This document shows positions 37,450 through 50,500 of a stretch of 64,000 nt of DNA, one piece after another. The stretch comes from Berghia stephanieae. Lineage: Eukaryota > Mollusca > Gastropoda > Nudibranchia > Aeolidiidae. Made by a program: the position numbers and the translations under genes. Where the stretch lies: contig CM067446.1 in NCBI GenBank assembly GCA_034508935.3, positions 17,596,199-17,660,198 on the forward strand, given 5' to 3'. Position 1 is the first letter of the stretch; every line of letters begins with the position of its first letter. The notes below the pieces were generated by a model that had not been told where the DNA came from, did no database searches, and worked only from the letters and a program-made list of their open reading frames with translations.

Positions 37450-39476
37450 ATCCAAACACACAAAAAAGAACACCTCAGTAAAAGGATCAAAATCCATTCT
37501 TCCCTCATCGGCATCAGCTATTCCTTCAACTACAATCCACTCTACTTAAAAGGTAGATGACAATGATGTGCTTGCCTCTGAAATTTTATGGACCATGCAT
37601 ATCAATATAATTTTTGCACACAATAGTGCTAACAGCTCAGATGAAATTGGATGTTAAAAAAAAATTTCCAGACTCAGAAATTGCCACAAAATCTAAATGC
37701 TCCTCAACAAAACTTGAATATTTTATCTGCATTTGGTATTGCCCTAGCAATAAAGAGCATGATAATTTCATATATCAAAAAAGCTGAGAGCTTTGTTATA
37801 ATGTTTGATAAAAGGCTCAATCAGGATCTCAAAAAAAAAACAACACAACTGGATGTGCATCTACGTTTTCTTAATGTGAACGGGCAAGTCCAAAAATACA
37901 TCGATTCCTGCTTCTTTGGGCCACAGAGCTGCATCAGACATCCTTCAACAGCTTTACATTGTCATGGACAAACTTGGCTGTCATAAGACAGAACTCGTTC
38001 AATGATCCATGGATGACCCCAATAAATTGGAAGGTTTTTAAGGATCTTTCTGCCACTCTTCCAGGGAAGGCTGGGACTTATCCCATAACTTCAAAACAAT
38101 TATTATCTTTTCCACAATTCTCCAGCGAGATGTGAAATATATATATATTATATCTGTCAGTAATATTTATCTCCTTCCTCTAAAATTGCTGTGGTCACAG
38201 GTGGCGAGAAACCATCCAGCAGCAGGAGAGCCATAGCCATATTTCCTTCTGTTGCTAAGTAAGTTGCTTTGTGAAAAAAAAGGAAAGAAAGTGAGACTTT
38301 GTGAAAAAGTTTCAAGGCTGTGTTTGAGCTAAAGGTGCCAAACTTCTGTAAGCAAAACTGCATAGATTGTATTTGTGGCAAACATATTGAGACCATTTTT
38401 GATAAAGTTTTCAAAGTGATAAACCCCTTGTACCTTTGGAAAGAACTGTTCATCAACGTGAAACGCCTTTACAGTCTGATTCTTCAAACAGATCATCTGA
38501 TTTCCTTGATTGCTCCACAGACATACATCTGCAAAGGACATAGATGCTTCCCATTACAACAAGCCTAACTGAAAAAATTGATGTTGGTTACCAGGCCGAG
38601 CAAAGAGAAGGAAAACACATGCGACTGCACTTCACCTGGTGGAGTTCAAAATGGCATTTCAAAAATTGGTGAAGGATGTGTCTCAAAAATTATCAATAAG
38701 AGCCTTCTGAAATACCTGTTTTCTGTTTGACCAAGCTTGTTTTGACCCCTGCATCATATCATCAGATGGGTTATAAGCTAAAGAAATGCTCAACAGAGAA
38801 GTTCATCACATGCAGCAATGTGGCTGGATAGATGCTAGCAATGTTGATGATGATGTCTATCAGCTCACTACACTGGAGGATAATGTTAGGGCAAAGCATA
38901 CTCATCAACAAAAAGGCTTCCATCAACATGGAGGATTACATGGCTGCGAATTAAGACAGGTTCTAAACATCATACTCATTTTGAGCCATGGAATGCCTAA
39001 GTAGAGAGGGGCTTCTCTATAAATAAGAAGTTGCTGTTGAAAAAACTGAAAGAGACATTGGTTGCTAGGAGGATAATTTGCCAGCATGTTCAAGGTAAAA
39101 ATGTGGCGATGTATCCATTACCGAGGACATGCTTACTTCATGTAGCAGAGCATGGCATTGGTATTCAGAAACACTGAAAGCAAAGAAAAAGCTGTCCAAG
39201 TATCAGAGGAAGCAAGAAATGAAACAGACGGATGAGATGGGCCTGAAGTGTGAGAAAAGTCTTGAACTGGACATAGACCTGCTAATGAGGAGGGTAGATG
39301 ACCTAAATGAAAAAGCAGAAACTGCAGGCCCAAATGCAGCACATGAAATGATAATCCCGAGCAATGCCTTGAGATGGGATTTAAGGGGAAAAAAAGAATC
39401 TTTGTCTGCTCTTTCTTCTCAAATTAGTGAGAAAGAGGAACAATACTCAAGGCGGATGAAAACGACTTGTACATAG
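37450..39476 (+). pseudogene. Decayed transposon-type ORF, repetitive animal family, superfamily not assigned
   Basis: Across shifting frames the plus strand shows ASEILWTMHI, ESFVIMFDKRLNQDL, TQLDVHLRFLNVNGQVQKYI, HRAASDILQQLYIVMDKLG, LFHNSPARCEI, VFVANILRPFLIKF, LYLWKELFINVKRL, and a charged C-terminal helix with DDLNEKAETAG and IPSNALRWDLRGKKESL. From memory these match, in order, an unannotated multicopy family in cnidarians, fish and molluscs (EILWALK..., FDESLN..., QLD..VRYW, LGHA.A.DLL, SMDGPN, L.HDSPARRE). Many stops and frame changes show it is dead. I do not know the superfamily. Confidence 0.55.
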
Positions 39477-39967
39477 TGTAAATATTTGATATTATTATTG
39501 TTCTGTTTTGGTGTACATAAGTATCGATTTTACAATTTTTGATTAGCAGTCGAGTAATACTATATATTAGTACATGCTCACGAATTATGTGCCTGAGCAA
39601 GACTTAACTCACACTATTGGTCAGGTTTGACCTCCGGGTTAGGCGGTCAATCCTGCAGACAATGCATTACGTTCCAAAAAAGATAAATTAAGTAATGACA
39701 TTTTCTTTATTCAGTCTACTGCCACCCTTCTTCTGAATTCACATGTTTTTCAGAACTTGGATATAACTGAATTTTTATTGTTTGATATTTGTGTCTGAAT
39801 TTCATTATTCTGCTGCAATTAATTCTTTAGTTATCTAAACCTGAAATACTCATTGAATAAAATAAATTACATGTGTTATTTATTTTGTCTTAAAATTAAT
39901 GTAAAATTTTTGATGCGACCACCTTTCTTTTAATATTTTATAACATTTTGTTTCTTCATACAGGTAA

Positions 39968-42320
39968 AATGGATCACACTTTAGAGACCCACTTGAAATC
40001 TCTAAATGAACTTTGTAGAGTATGTGGCAAACAGCACTCACACAAAATAAATTGTAATCGCAAAAGATTATTCAGTAATGATTTCAAATGTGAAATACTT
40101 TTGTTATTTAATATCGATATTGGAAAGGACTTGGAAGCAACACATTCAAAAATGCTATGTTTCAAATGTGTAAAAAGAAATAAAAAAACATTAAGTAAAC
40201 AAAGGAGAAGAGTTTTTACTTTTGTGGACAGATTTTGCACCCAGTGACATTACAATGTGCAATGTGTGCGAAACATTTACAAAAAATAAGTGTCGGCTGC
40301 ATCAAAGATAGGCAATCAGGTGACATTCAAAACTTAGACACAATGCAAGACACAAAATCATCACATCAATGATTGATCTAACAAAAGACACTGACATCCT
40401 CTATTTTCAAAGTAGACGCATCAAAAAACAAGCAGTCAGACGAAAAGACCTATGCAGACTTTGTCAAGCAAAAATTATCTTAGTCAAAAGACAACATAAT
40501 CAAGTTAAAAGCAAAAGGGCAACCATTATATCTCATGAAAATTCCAAAGCACAGAACTAAATCTTCACAGGTAATATCTCCCATATGAAGAAAACGTTCA
40601 AAAGCAGTAACCGTCATAAGAAAGTATATAGCAGGTACATCATCAAAAGCATTGCATACACAACAATCATATGAATTAAAAAAGAATCCACCTCCAACAT
40701 GGCGAAGCATTTGCCAAACTGCAGGCATCATAAATAATACAAACATTCCAACTTTGTCTGCCTTGTGATGAAAGAGACGGTGGGATTGACGTGTTCACAG
40801 GAGAGGACATTGTGACAATTCTTAAGACAAGGCGGGATAAAAAATTCCAATGAACATGCTCAACAACATTTAATGAAAACACTGACAGATGACGACTTAG
40901 AAATTAAAAGGAAACCATTCATGATTCAAGTGGAAAAGTTTTCAAAACACCGATGGTGAAATTAAAAAGCCTTACAGATTTTGTAACCAAAATGCTTGAT
41001 AAAATTGAAAATGAATTAACTTGGTATGATGGGGCCATCCCTAGTAATGAAATTTGGATCAAAGTCAGTGTAAAGTGTATCCACAGTAAAGGGAGTTTTA
41101 AACTCAGCAAGGCCATAGTAAATAGAGAAAATCCAAATTCCAAATACAATCACATTATAATTGCAATTGCAAGGACTCAGGATTCTAGGGAAAATTTGTA
41201 ACTTTTTTTTAAAGATATTAAAAGACAGCTGTATGACTTGAATCTTTTAAAATAGAATGGGGAAAAAATTAGGTTGTTTCTGTTTGTGATTATGACGTTT
41301 TAACAAAAATGAATAATCTTTCAGGTGCTGGTGGTGCATAACCATGTCTGTGGTGTTTTGTAAAGAAAAGAGACATACAAAATTCGCAAATAGAAAATGC
41401 ACAATTATGAAATTGGTCTCTTCTTCATCATGATTACAAAAGATTTTTAGAACATGGAGAGGGCTGGAAGAAAAATGCACACTCTTACAATACCAGTATT
41501 CACCCACTCATTCTTAACATTCCTTTACACAGAATGTGTCTGCCATATCTACACTGTTTATTGGGCATCACACATTAAGACATCATAAGATACTTGAAAA
41601 ATAGTGTCGACAAAACAGATTGTTTATTGTTTGATGATGTAAACAATGAAAATGAAGATATTAAAATATTTCAACAGAACGGGAAAAAACTGGGAGAGAT
41701 GTATAGAAATTAAATAATCACAATTCTTACCTGCTGCTTGTTGATTTAGAAGATGAAAAGAAGGAATGAAAAAGAAAAATAGAATCAGTAGAGAGTGAGT
41801 GACCTTTCATTTCACCATTACAAAAAGAGGAACTCACAGAAAGATGTGTGCATCATCCTTGACAAACAAATGCAATCACCCACAATTTTACCACAGCAGA
41901 GGTTTTATCTGAGATCATTGTCATAAATATTTAAAGAACAAAATATGCCATTAACTCACTGATAACCTTACAAAAATTACTGCATCAAACACCACAGACA
42001 CCAACATTCTTGATTTTGCACATGATATAAGAGACGTTTTTGAGCACATCGACAGTGCATTTAGTAAAGTACATGAATTAGTTTCACACACAAAACCAAT
42101 CCAAATTGATGATCTACAACACATTCAGATTGCAAGAAAAACATTATATGACCCTTTACCGCAGTTATTTCCATGAAAAATTTCTAACAAAACATCACAT
42201 ACTTGAGAAGCACTTCTGACTGGGTGGTAAGGCATGCAATCAGGTTGAGTTCACTAAACAACTAAAGGCACAGCCTTTCGTTTCTGTGAGCAACTAGTGG
42301 TCATTATTGTGCAGAAGTGA
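39968..42320 (+). pseudogene. Decayed N-RAG-TP-like transposon gene: RAG1-N-terminus-like zinc module plus transposase-like region
   Basis: The start MDHTLETHLKSLNELCRVCG followed by CEILLLFNIDIGKDLEATHS and KMLCFKCV resembles the N-terminal zinc-binding region of RAG1 (HLKSLCRICG ... IDVKADVDSIHPTEFCHNC). A second Cys-Cys motif, DITMCNVCETF, follows. Downstream are ELTWYDGAIPSNEIWIKVSV, then DYDVLTKMNNLSGAGGA, PCLWC, RFLEHGEGWKKNAHSYNTSI and ILNIPLHRMCLPYLHCLLGI. The latter match the GDY.FL...YGLSGA.G..CLWC ... NIP...VCPP.LH..LGI pattern of invertebrate transposon proteins carrying this RAG1-like head. N-RAG-TP was described from the sea hare Aplysia. At least ten stops or frame changes are visible. 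Confidence 0.65.
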
Positions 42321-42798
42321 AGTCAACAGATGCCCAGGTTTTAATAGCAACAGTGGTATGGTATGGTAGTAATGCCTTTTTATCTCTTTCTTTAAGATTT
42401 GGATTGTGTTTAAGTAAGACCTATTTTAAGTAGGAATATATTTTTTCAGCATAGAGAACTGTGGGAAGAATTGATAAAATACCTGGTAAGAAAGTTCAGT
42501 TCTAGGAAGGAAAATATAAAGCTGGATTTCCCTGGATATCTTGGTTTAAGAAATTACATTCATTACCCTTGATAAATTCTGCATATTTTTGACTTATTAT
42601 TCAATTTTTCATTATCTGGTTACCCTGCAAAACACAAGTTTGAAATGGTAGGTCACATATAAGCTGTCACAACATCCAGCTCCATTTATCAAGGCAATCT
42701 TTTAAAAACCTGAAAATTCTCTTCCACCTATGAGAATCAAACATTGTGACCATACAATGATATAAACATGTGACTCCCTGCCTCCAGTCAGCAGACGT
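42320..42798. other. Flank between the transposon remnant and the IKK terminal exon
   Basis: No coding sequence recognised. It includes the right CTGGTTACCCTG arm at about 42617-42628 and should contain the IKK 3' UTR. Confidence 0.4.
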
Positions 42799-42874
42799 CT
42801 AGTTGCCCTTGGGTGTGAAATACGTCATACTCTCGTCATGCTCTTTCTCCATAGATTCAAGTAAATCATCTAGC
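42799..42874 (-). CDS. IKK-like terminal exon
   Basis: Encodes LLDDLLESMEKEHDESMTYF and TPKGN before TAG. In human IKK-beta the similar stretch (LLENAIQDTVREQDQSF) is followed by LDWSWL; here the chain stops instead. The acceptor is TTTCTTGTAG. Confidence 0.82.
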
Positions 42875-44756
42875 CTACAAGAAAAAGACAAAAGAAATAA
42901 CATAAGTTTAAGACCTGACTATAGATACAAATATAAAATCTGTGATATCAATAAAAAAAATTGAAAATGAAGTGGACAGGATCACCCAATTCTATTGCTT
43001 TACTTTCCAACCCTCAGTATTCCAATCATGGAAAATCACATTTTCAAAACTTGCACCACCCCATCCCCCTAAGGAAGACCTTGCGAGGTCTCAGATTTGC
43101 GAGTTTTTTGCAAAGATGACAGTAATTTAAATCAGTCGATATTTGAAGGACGAGTTTTCTGGCCAAATTCTTAGATACATATCTTTCCAGAGTTAAGTGG
43201 TTAATTAAACACTTAAATTGCAACAATGATCTTTTTTAAACTTACTTTATTCAGTTATTTACAGCCTTATTTGCAGATTTATTCGTTTTTACTTGGACAG
43301 AGGATGACAGCTGCTGTTGCTGCCCTCTTGGGATATAATGTCAGATTGGTGTTGTAAAATTGAATGCAGCCTACAAATTGTTAAGTCATAAGAATTGAAC
43401 AAAAAAATAATAAAACACCAACAAAAAAAAAACAATACATAAAACGGACAGTTATGAGCTAAAATCCTTCTTAAACCAACAACAAAAACCATAAAAACTA
43501 ATAATTTATGCATAATCCAGAAAGACATAAATCCACTAGCTTTAAATGTTTGGTATTAAGCATTCCATTCATTTTTGAAGCTGTTACTGTTATATTCATT
43601 TTTGTTTAATACTTTGAACAGTCCACAGCATCTAGAAGCTGAATATTCACTTTGAACTTGGCTAAGTCAACCACTTACAATTGTACATTGGTCTTATTGT
43701 CATCCATCAGTTGAACCGACTCCATTGGATTTAGAAGAGAATGAAAGACAGGTGGTGTGCTGCCATCCCACATACTCAGTGGATTTATTGAGGTGTCTGC
43801 TGTCAAATTTAGGCTCTGAACATTCATCTGCAACAATAGGAAAAGAATAAAAATATGGGGTAACCCAACAACCATCCATTTCCTGTTTGTGACACTAAGA
43901 GTAGTTGAAGATTTGACTAAACACTTAAAATGCGACAATGTATTATAAGTTTTTAGGAAAATTTCCCCAAAGGTCTAAACAGAAATTGATCTTTATTTCA
44001 ACTTAAATATGACCTTATTATTGATTTGGCTTATTGAACTTGAACTTTGACAGGCATACGTGACAAATAAATGGATGGATTTTCACCATCAAATTAAATT
44101 GAGCTTTTTAGATAGCGCAATATCCACTAAACATGCTCAAAGCGCTTTACAAGGAGTCCCTGGCCAACAGCAACACTTAACATTTAGGACGTGACATGAC
44201 GTCTGTTAGTCGATATTACAATTTTTTCGGACAGAGACAATGCTGTAAACGGCCAGGTACTCATTTTACACCTGAGTATAGTGAGAGAATGTGAGGAAAG
44301 ATTGAGTAAAGTCTTGTCCAAGGACTCAACTATGTGCCAAGCAAGGCTCGAACCCAGGACCTTCCGATCCGAAAACGAGTGTCCTACCACAAGACCACAT
44401 AGCAGCACCATCACACCCGAGTGCACTTAGATGTTGATTTACAGTGAACCATTCAAAAACCCTCAGAGTACGATGATTTATTTTAATAAGAAAAAAAAAA
44501 GGAAAACAAGTCCAGAAAAGGCTTAAAACGTAAGATAGGGGATATCCCTCACAAGAGCATAATGAGAAGTGGCTTCCTATAATATATCTCTGAGTAAAGA
44601 ACAGGATCTCACAGAAGCCTACTGGAATATAAACCAAAAACTAGAGGTGCCTAAATGAGACAATAAAATTTGACTTTTTTTTCTTTTTTTTTAGTATCTT
44701 AACAAGGTAGTTAGGGGGGTCAATAATAACACTATCGCCACCTAGTATTCTTCAAT

Positions 44757-44789
<33 letters not shown>

Positions 44790-46051
44790 TACCTTATTCT
44801 TGATATATATAGTTTTGATCTCATTGCTTGATCTCATTGTCTCTTCTCTCTCTCTCTATCTCTTCCTTTTCCCTTGCGCGCACACAGACACACACACACA
44901 CACATATACACTCACTCACTCAATCCTCTCCAAGCCTGCTGGTACTTGAGGCGATGCAAGGATCTCCACCTGGTCCTGTCAGCAGCTATTCTGGAGCCAT
45001 CTCGAGGGACAGACCTCTCTGTTTTAGGTCCCTCTCTACGGTACATCTCAAGTCTCCTCGAGGCGGCCTCACTTCCTCTTTCCTTGGGGTGTCCATCGCA
45101 GAGCCTTTCTTATCAGAGTTTCATCAGGTCTGCGAGAGACATGCCCCAACCATTGCCATCTTCTCCCACTTCAGCTCTCGTTTCTCAGAACCTCATCTGA
45201 GATTGTGTTTGGCCAGAATATCTTGAAGATACTTCACAAACAATTGTTTTGGAATACTTCAAGTTTCTGGATGACACTCTCACACATACACACATTTTCA
45301 CCTATAATGTTTCAACTATTATGACAATCTAATATACATTATATATATATAAACACCAACAGACTAACTGACAGACAAATAAAACAGGGAAGTTGTCTCC
45401 AGTCTGTGTCCCAAATCAGGAAGAGGAAACTTCTAATAGCAGTCAATACATGTTGGTCTAGAAATGGTCTACCAAAGGCACACTGCATAAGTTAGCTCAG
45501 TTTGTCACTAATCAATCAGTAGCCATAATTAATATTGCTTGACTCTGTTACAAAACAGCGCTTCGTAGGATAGGGCACCAATGCAATAAGAGTAAACATG
45601 TTCAATTAACACCCAGTCAAAATCTCCCTGGCAGGGAGAAAGATCACACTTCAATCCACCAATCAACCCTCTATCCATCTCCATTATAGGACTAAAATCA
45701 AGATAAAGACTACTAACTGCATCTGAGGAACGTTTCCAGATGTCTTCCTGCCTCCGCCTCTGCAACATAATTATGTTCTTTTTCATGTCTTGGATTTTGT
45801 TGTTCTTGATCTCCAATTCAGGTAGAAGCCTCCTCAAGTCGTGAAACAATTCCATTTTTTTACTAGAAGGGTAGTAATAAAATTTAGTATGACAATTAGA
45901 TAAATGGTAACAAGTTAAAATTATGATGAGAAAAAAAAATGTTTGCCTAGTTTAACAGCATTAATAACTACATAGATAGCAGTTGTTTTTTTTTTTGGTG
46001 AAGATATGTATTAAAATCTCTATGATGAAAAAGATAAAGATAACAACAATG

Positions 46052-46109
<58 letters not shown>

Positions 46110-47491
46110 ATATTGGGACACCGCTTAATTGGTACAGTCGCTTTATTGGGACATTCCTTGGAACAGAATATTTTCATATAATAAAAGGTCATTTCATTTC
46201 AATTCCTGCGCTTAATGGGACAAAATTTGACAATGACCATCCCATAAAAGAGCTTTTTTGTTGTCTTCATTTAAAGCGACGGTTCAAAAAATACAAATTA
46301 GTCTTACGGACTGCCAATGGAGTGAGTGCTTGTACCGTTCATCACAGAGGTCTGTGTTATGTTCAGGCTCTTAATAGCCTGATGGCTCTGGATAGCCAAC
46401 GTGGTGAAATGAAGAAAACTCTGAAGACTCTTGTAAGCACTTGTGAACAATGATTTTATTTACTTCCTGTAACTGTTTATATATACATGTAGACAAAAAG
46501 GGGAAAAACTATAATTGACTAATAGCGGGATATAAAGATTCAAGGAAATATTCTTACTTTACTAATTTACACTAAAATATATACATGGTTACATTCTTTG
46601 TTCATAATTGGCATTCATACATCTTTCATATAGGTTACAATAAATTTCTCATTCAACCCTTAGAACCTCAATCATTACAGTCTGAACAATAGAATGTACC
46701 TGTTTCCCCGGTTAGTGCCTATTGTGACAGCCAATCGAGTGTGTGGTTGAACCGTTCATAGAATTTACCTGTAATCCCTTGTCAGTGTCATGTCAATTCA
46801 TGTCATGGGTCATGGCCACAATGCATGGCAAAAAGGTCAAAAAACAAACAGTTGTAAACTGCTAAACTAAAGCTAAATTTTCGCTGAGTGGCCATGCAAG
46901 AAATGCAGAGAGACAATACAATACACAGACAGAGAAAAAACAAACAAAAAATTGAAAAGCACGAAAGTACTGATGAAAAGGACAGCCCATCAATGACTTC
47001 ATAAAAAATAACGTGAAATGGTGAAGCTGTTGCGACCATTTGTCCTAGAAAGAACTCTGACCCCTCTGACAAAATTTGTAGATCAGATTAGCAGTCAGGT
47101 GGCCACTGAAGTAACCCACAATAGATGTCAAACAAGTCTCCCTGATTACTATGGCTTTAAACCATGAAAAAAAAAAAAAGAAATGAAACAAACAAACATA
47201 AAAAAGTTGAATGCAACCAATACAGCTTTCATTAGAAGTTGTATTGCCAATCCGAAGTCTGGATAAATGCAAAGGGGATTATGGTAAATCTGAAAAATTG
47301 CTCAATTTCATAGCAGCTGCTTAATCGGGATGCCACTTAATTGGGATTTGTCATTTCCAATCAACAATCCAAATTTGACTATTCTTGATTTCATAGTTTT
47401 TAAATCTATAAAGCTCTGGGGCTTAGATCCATTATAATAAGATCATTATTATTATTATCATTCATCATCATCATCAATTATTATTATTATA

Positions 47492-47522
<31 letters not shown>

Positions 47523-50500
47523 ACAATAGTAATAGTAATGAAGGCCCCAATAGATCTGTTGAGAGATTAGTCATTTCACAAGCAGTGGGACTGTCGTGGC
47601 TTTGTGTGCAGTCAGACCTCTCTGACCACCAGTGGTAATTAGCTCAGTCTTTTTGTAAATATCATTCTGAACATATGATTTTCTTTTTGTTCGTGATACA
47701 CATTAAGTGACATTTTTTCAGGTAGAATTCCATTTTCTATTCTTTCTTTCTTGATTGTAGCCTGTCCAAGTTTTCTTGCAATCTTTTGATTTTTAAAATT
47801 TCCCTATATTGTAGAAGGCAAGGCTATCATCTGCAAAAAGTGGAATTTTGATAATTCTGATACTTTCCTCAGCATATTATTAATGAATAGCTTAAAACTG
47901 TTCCTTGAGGTGTACACCTGAGAGAACTGGAAGTGATGATGATTTTTTGTTTTCAACAATGACTCTTTGGGATCGCATCAAAAGAAATGATTTAATCCAA
48001 AAGTAGTTGGGTTTTGAGAACCCATGATGAGGCTTAGGTTGTGTACTTAATCAAAAGCTTTGCTCAAACCCTTTCCCCAATCAACAACCAAAACAGTAAG
48101 AGTAATAAAACATGATATATGGAAAGGATAAATGATAAGGCAAAAATGATATTGTACTCTACAGACCCGCAACATGGTATTACAAGAAATATCAGGATAG
48201 AGCTCTCAAAATATTAGAATTTGGGTCACGAAAATTTGAATATGTTGTGCTTGATGGGTCCTGCAATTCTTTTAACCCAGATATTTTATTTAATCAGTCA
48301 CAATGATCTACTTCTTAAATGTGCAATCTACACATGTGTGCTCATTATGTGACTTAAGACAACTGAATAACAAAACAAAATGTCTGCACAATAGGTTAAT
48401 GAAGCTTATGATATGTATTGTAGCGTTGACTCACCCAATAATGTCATGAAAGCTTTCAGTGAGTTCCTCACTGCATACCATACATTCGCCTATGATTTTT
48501 ACCATAGGAGTGTGCTCAAGGGTTCTTTCATCTATGGAAATATAGGGAAAAGATATCAACTTTATACACTCAATTTTTTCTTCTTCTTCTTCCTTTTAAG
48601 TTTGTAACTTCAGATTTTGAAAATTCAACAGTATTTTTCTTTCTTTCAATATGTAAGACTGTCTTAATGTCGATGGTATGAACGAGTACAAGTGTACATC
48701 CGCTCTTGAGTGGGGAACCATAAACTTGGATGACTTCCTCTTATTTTGTTGAATATCACCGAGGGGTAATCTAACTTGATCGTTTAAGCCTTTGCAAAAT
48801 ATTGTTACTTTGTTATGCTTTCTTCTCTGTTGTAGTAGTTAGAGATTTTCACGGGGTTTTTTTTATCTTTGTTGTTTTGATTTATAAAATTCACTGTTCT
48901 GTTTTGTATTTGTTGATTTCTTGAATTTCTGATTTGTGGTAAGAGTCCCAGAGAAAGCCACTAAATTCTAGTGTAGGTCTAACAAAGGCTTTGTTGCACT
49001 TTAACTTTATTTCCCTCCTGCTGTCTTATAAGTTTCTTCTGAGGAAGCCCAGTTTCCTTACAAACAATGTAGTTTTAATGTGCAATGCAGATGGCTGTTA
49101 AAATGGATGTGCTATTTTTGATAAAAATTTTATGTGTTAAAAAGGGTGTTATATACACTTTACCATTTCAGAAAATTTTTTTAAATCTTGAAATAAAGTA
49201 GACAAATGAAAAATAATTCTCTCTTTACATTTACATTCCCAAATGCCGGATAACAAAGAAGAGTCGGTCACAGTACAATGAAGCAATGTATTATAGGGGC
49301 TAAGATGTTGGGCTCAAACCCAGGTCCCTCAGGTGTAAGACCAATACTTTTGTCAAATCAGTCATTCACCTCCTAGTATAACCTATTCCTCAAAAACATT
49401 TGAATTATTAAAAGTTTTCAAATGGAGTCTAAACTCTTCTTTATACTTACTGTATGATCTTAGTTTTTCATAAAGTTTCTTGGCTTGCATTTCACTGATA
49501 GAAATAAAAAAAAAAAAAGATTGAAAATCATAAATCATGAAATAAGATCAAACTTGTGAGATATTTCTTTTTAAATGGGGGAGTTTTAAAATTTGTCGTT
49601 TGTTTTTCAGGATGGCTCCTAATCCAAATTCCAATTTTAATAAAATGAAAAAAGAGAGATGACTGGTCTCAACTGCTGAAAGATTGATAAAAGTGATTGA
49701 AAAATTATATATACTCATACTCATTTAACATTTTAAATAATAAATCATTCCTATTGAATCTATATCATCTGTTCTACATTTAAGTGAATTTTTCTCCAAT
49801 TTTTGTTTTTAGAATAAACTTTAATTTTGATACCCGTCAATTCATTGCTTTGAAGTAAAAATTGTTTATAATTTGTTTATATACTCTAAACACTACTACA
49901 AAGGCTATTTAGATTTCTGATACATGGCAAGTTCTACTCCTTCATGAATAAAATAGCTGTCCATGTAACCCAAATTTTGCCAATCTTCTAGGACAAGATT
50001 TTCAAATTTTTATGATTAAAAAATAGAATGAAGTAAACAATCAATCCAAGTGTAATAATAATTGTTAATCACAAAAACAGTCGTTTATAATAATATATTT
50101 ACCACAAGCGAAGTAATTGGGAATTTTCAAATGAATGGAGTTGCAAATATTATCTTTCTTTTTTCAAGACTGCCATCAACTCTCCAACAATCAAACAAAA
50201 ACAAAAAATTTTGGAATCTTTATTGCTTCTTCTCAATAGATTACATTTTGACCTTGGTTTATTAAAATGATATTTATTAAAAATCAGGTCTCTGTGTGTC
50301 GAGTCCCCTTAAACAGTCAATTAAACTAACATCAGATAAAGCCAATTTTTCATTATGAGAGCAGTTACAACAACGCAAATTGGGCTCCAATGAAGCCTTT
50401 GTTGTATTATTGTCACAGCCCTTTTCATGAAAATATTAACGACTGTAATTACATTCAGATAAATAATGAAACATTATGTTAAGAAAGAGACTCAGTCCTG

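Larger units (their letters stand above)
36652..42628 (+). mobile_element. Possible single ~6-kb DNA transposon (or nested pair) bounded by inverted CAGGGTAACCAG
   Basis: CAGGGTAACCAG starts at about 36652 and its exact inverse CTGGTTACCCTG ends at about 42628. The pair brackets both decayed transposon reading regions (37.45-39.48 and 39.97-42.3 kb). Similarity beyond the 12 bases is weak and no clear target duplication was seen, so one element with two genes and one element inside another both remain open. Confidence 0.4.

Noticed and set aside
39129-39476. 115-residue charged frame as a host coiled-coil gene
   Set aside because: It is the C-terminal part of the decayed transposon-type ORF starting near 37450, as the motif order shows.
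44828-45226. Two plus-strand Ser/Leu-rich frames
   Set aside because: They are antisense to a LINE C-terminus and begin in simple CA/CT repeat.
46729-46768. Candidate IKK exon (SKFYERFNHTLDWL) on the minus strand
   Set aside because: Phase fits and it loosely resembles TBK1, but the donor would be GTCACA with no pyrimidine tract at the acceptor. The exon at 48435-48531 fits phase, splice sites and IKK-beta far better.
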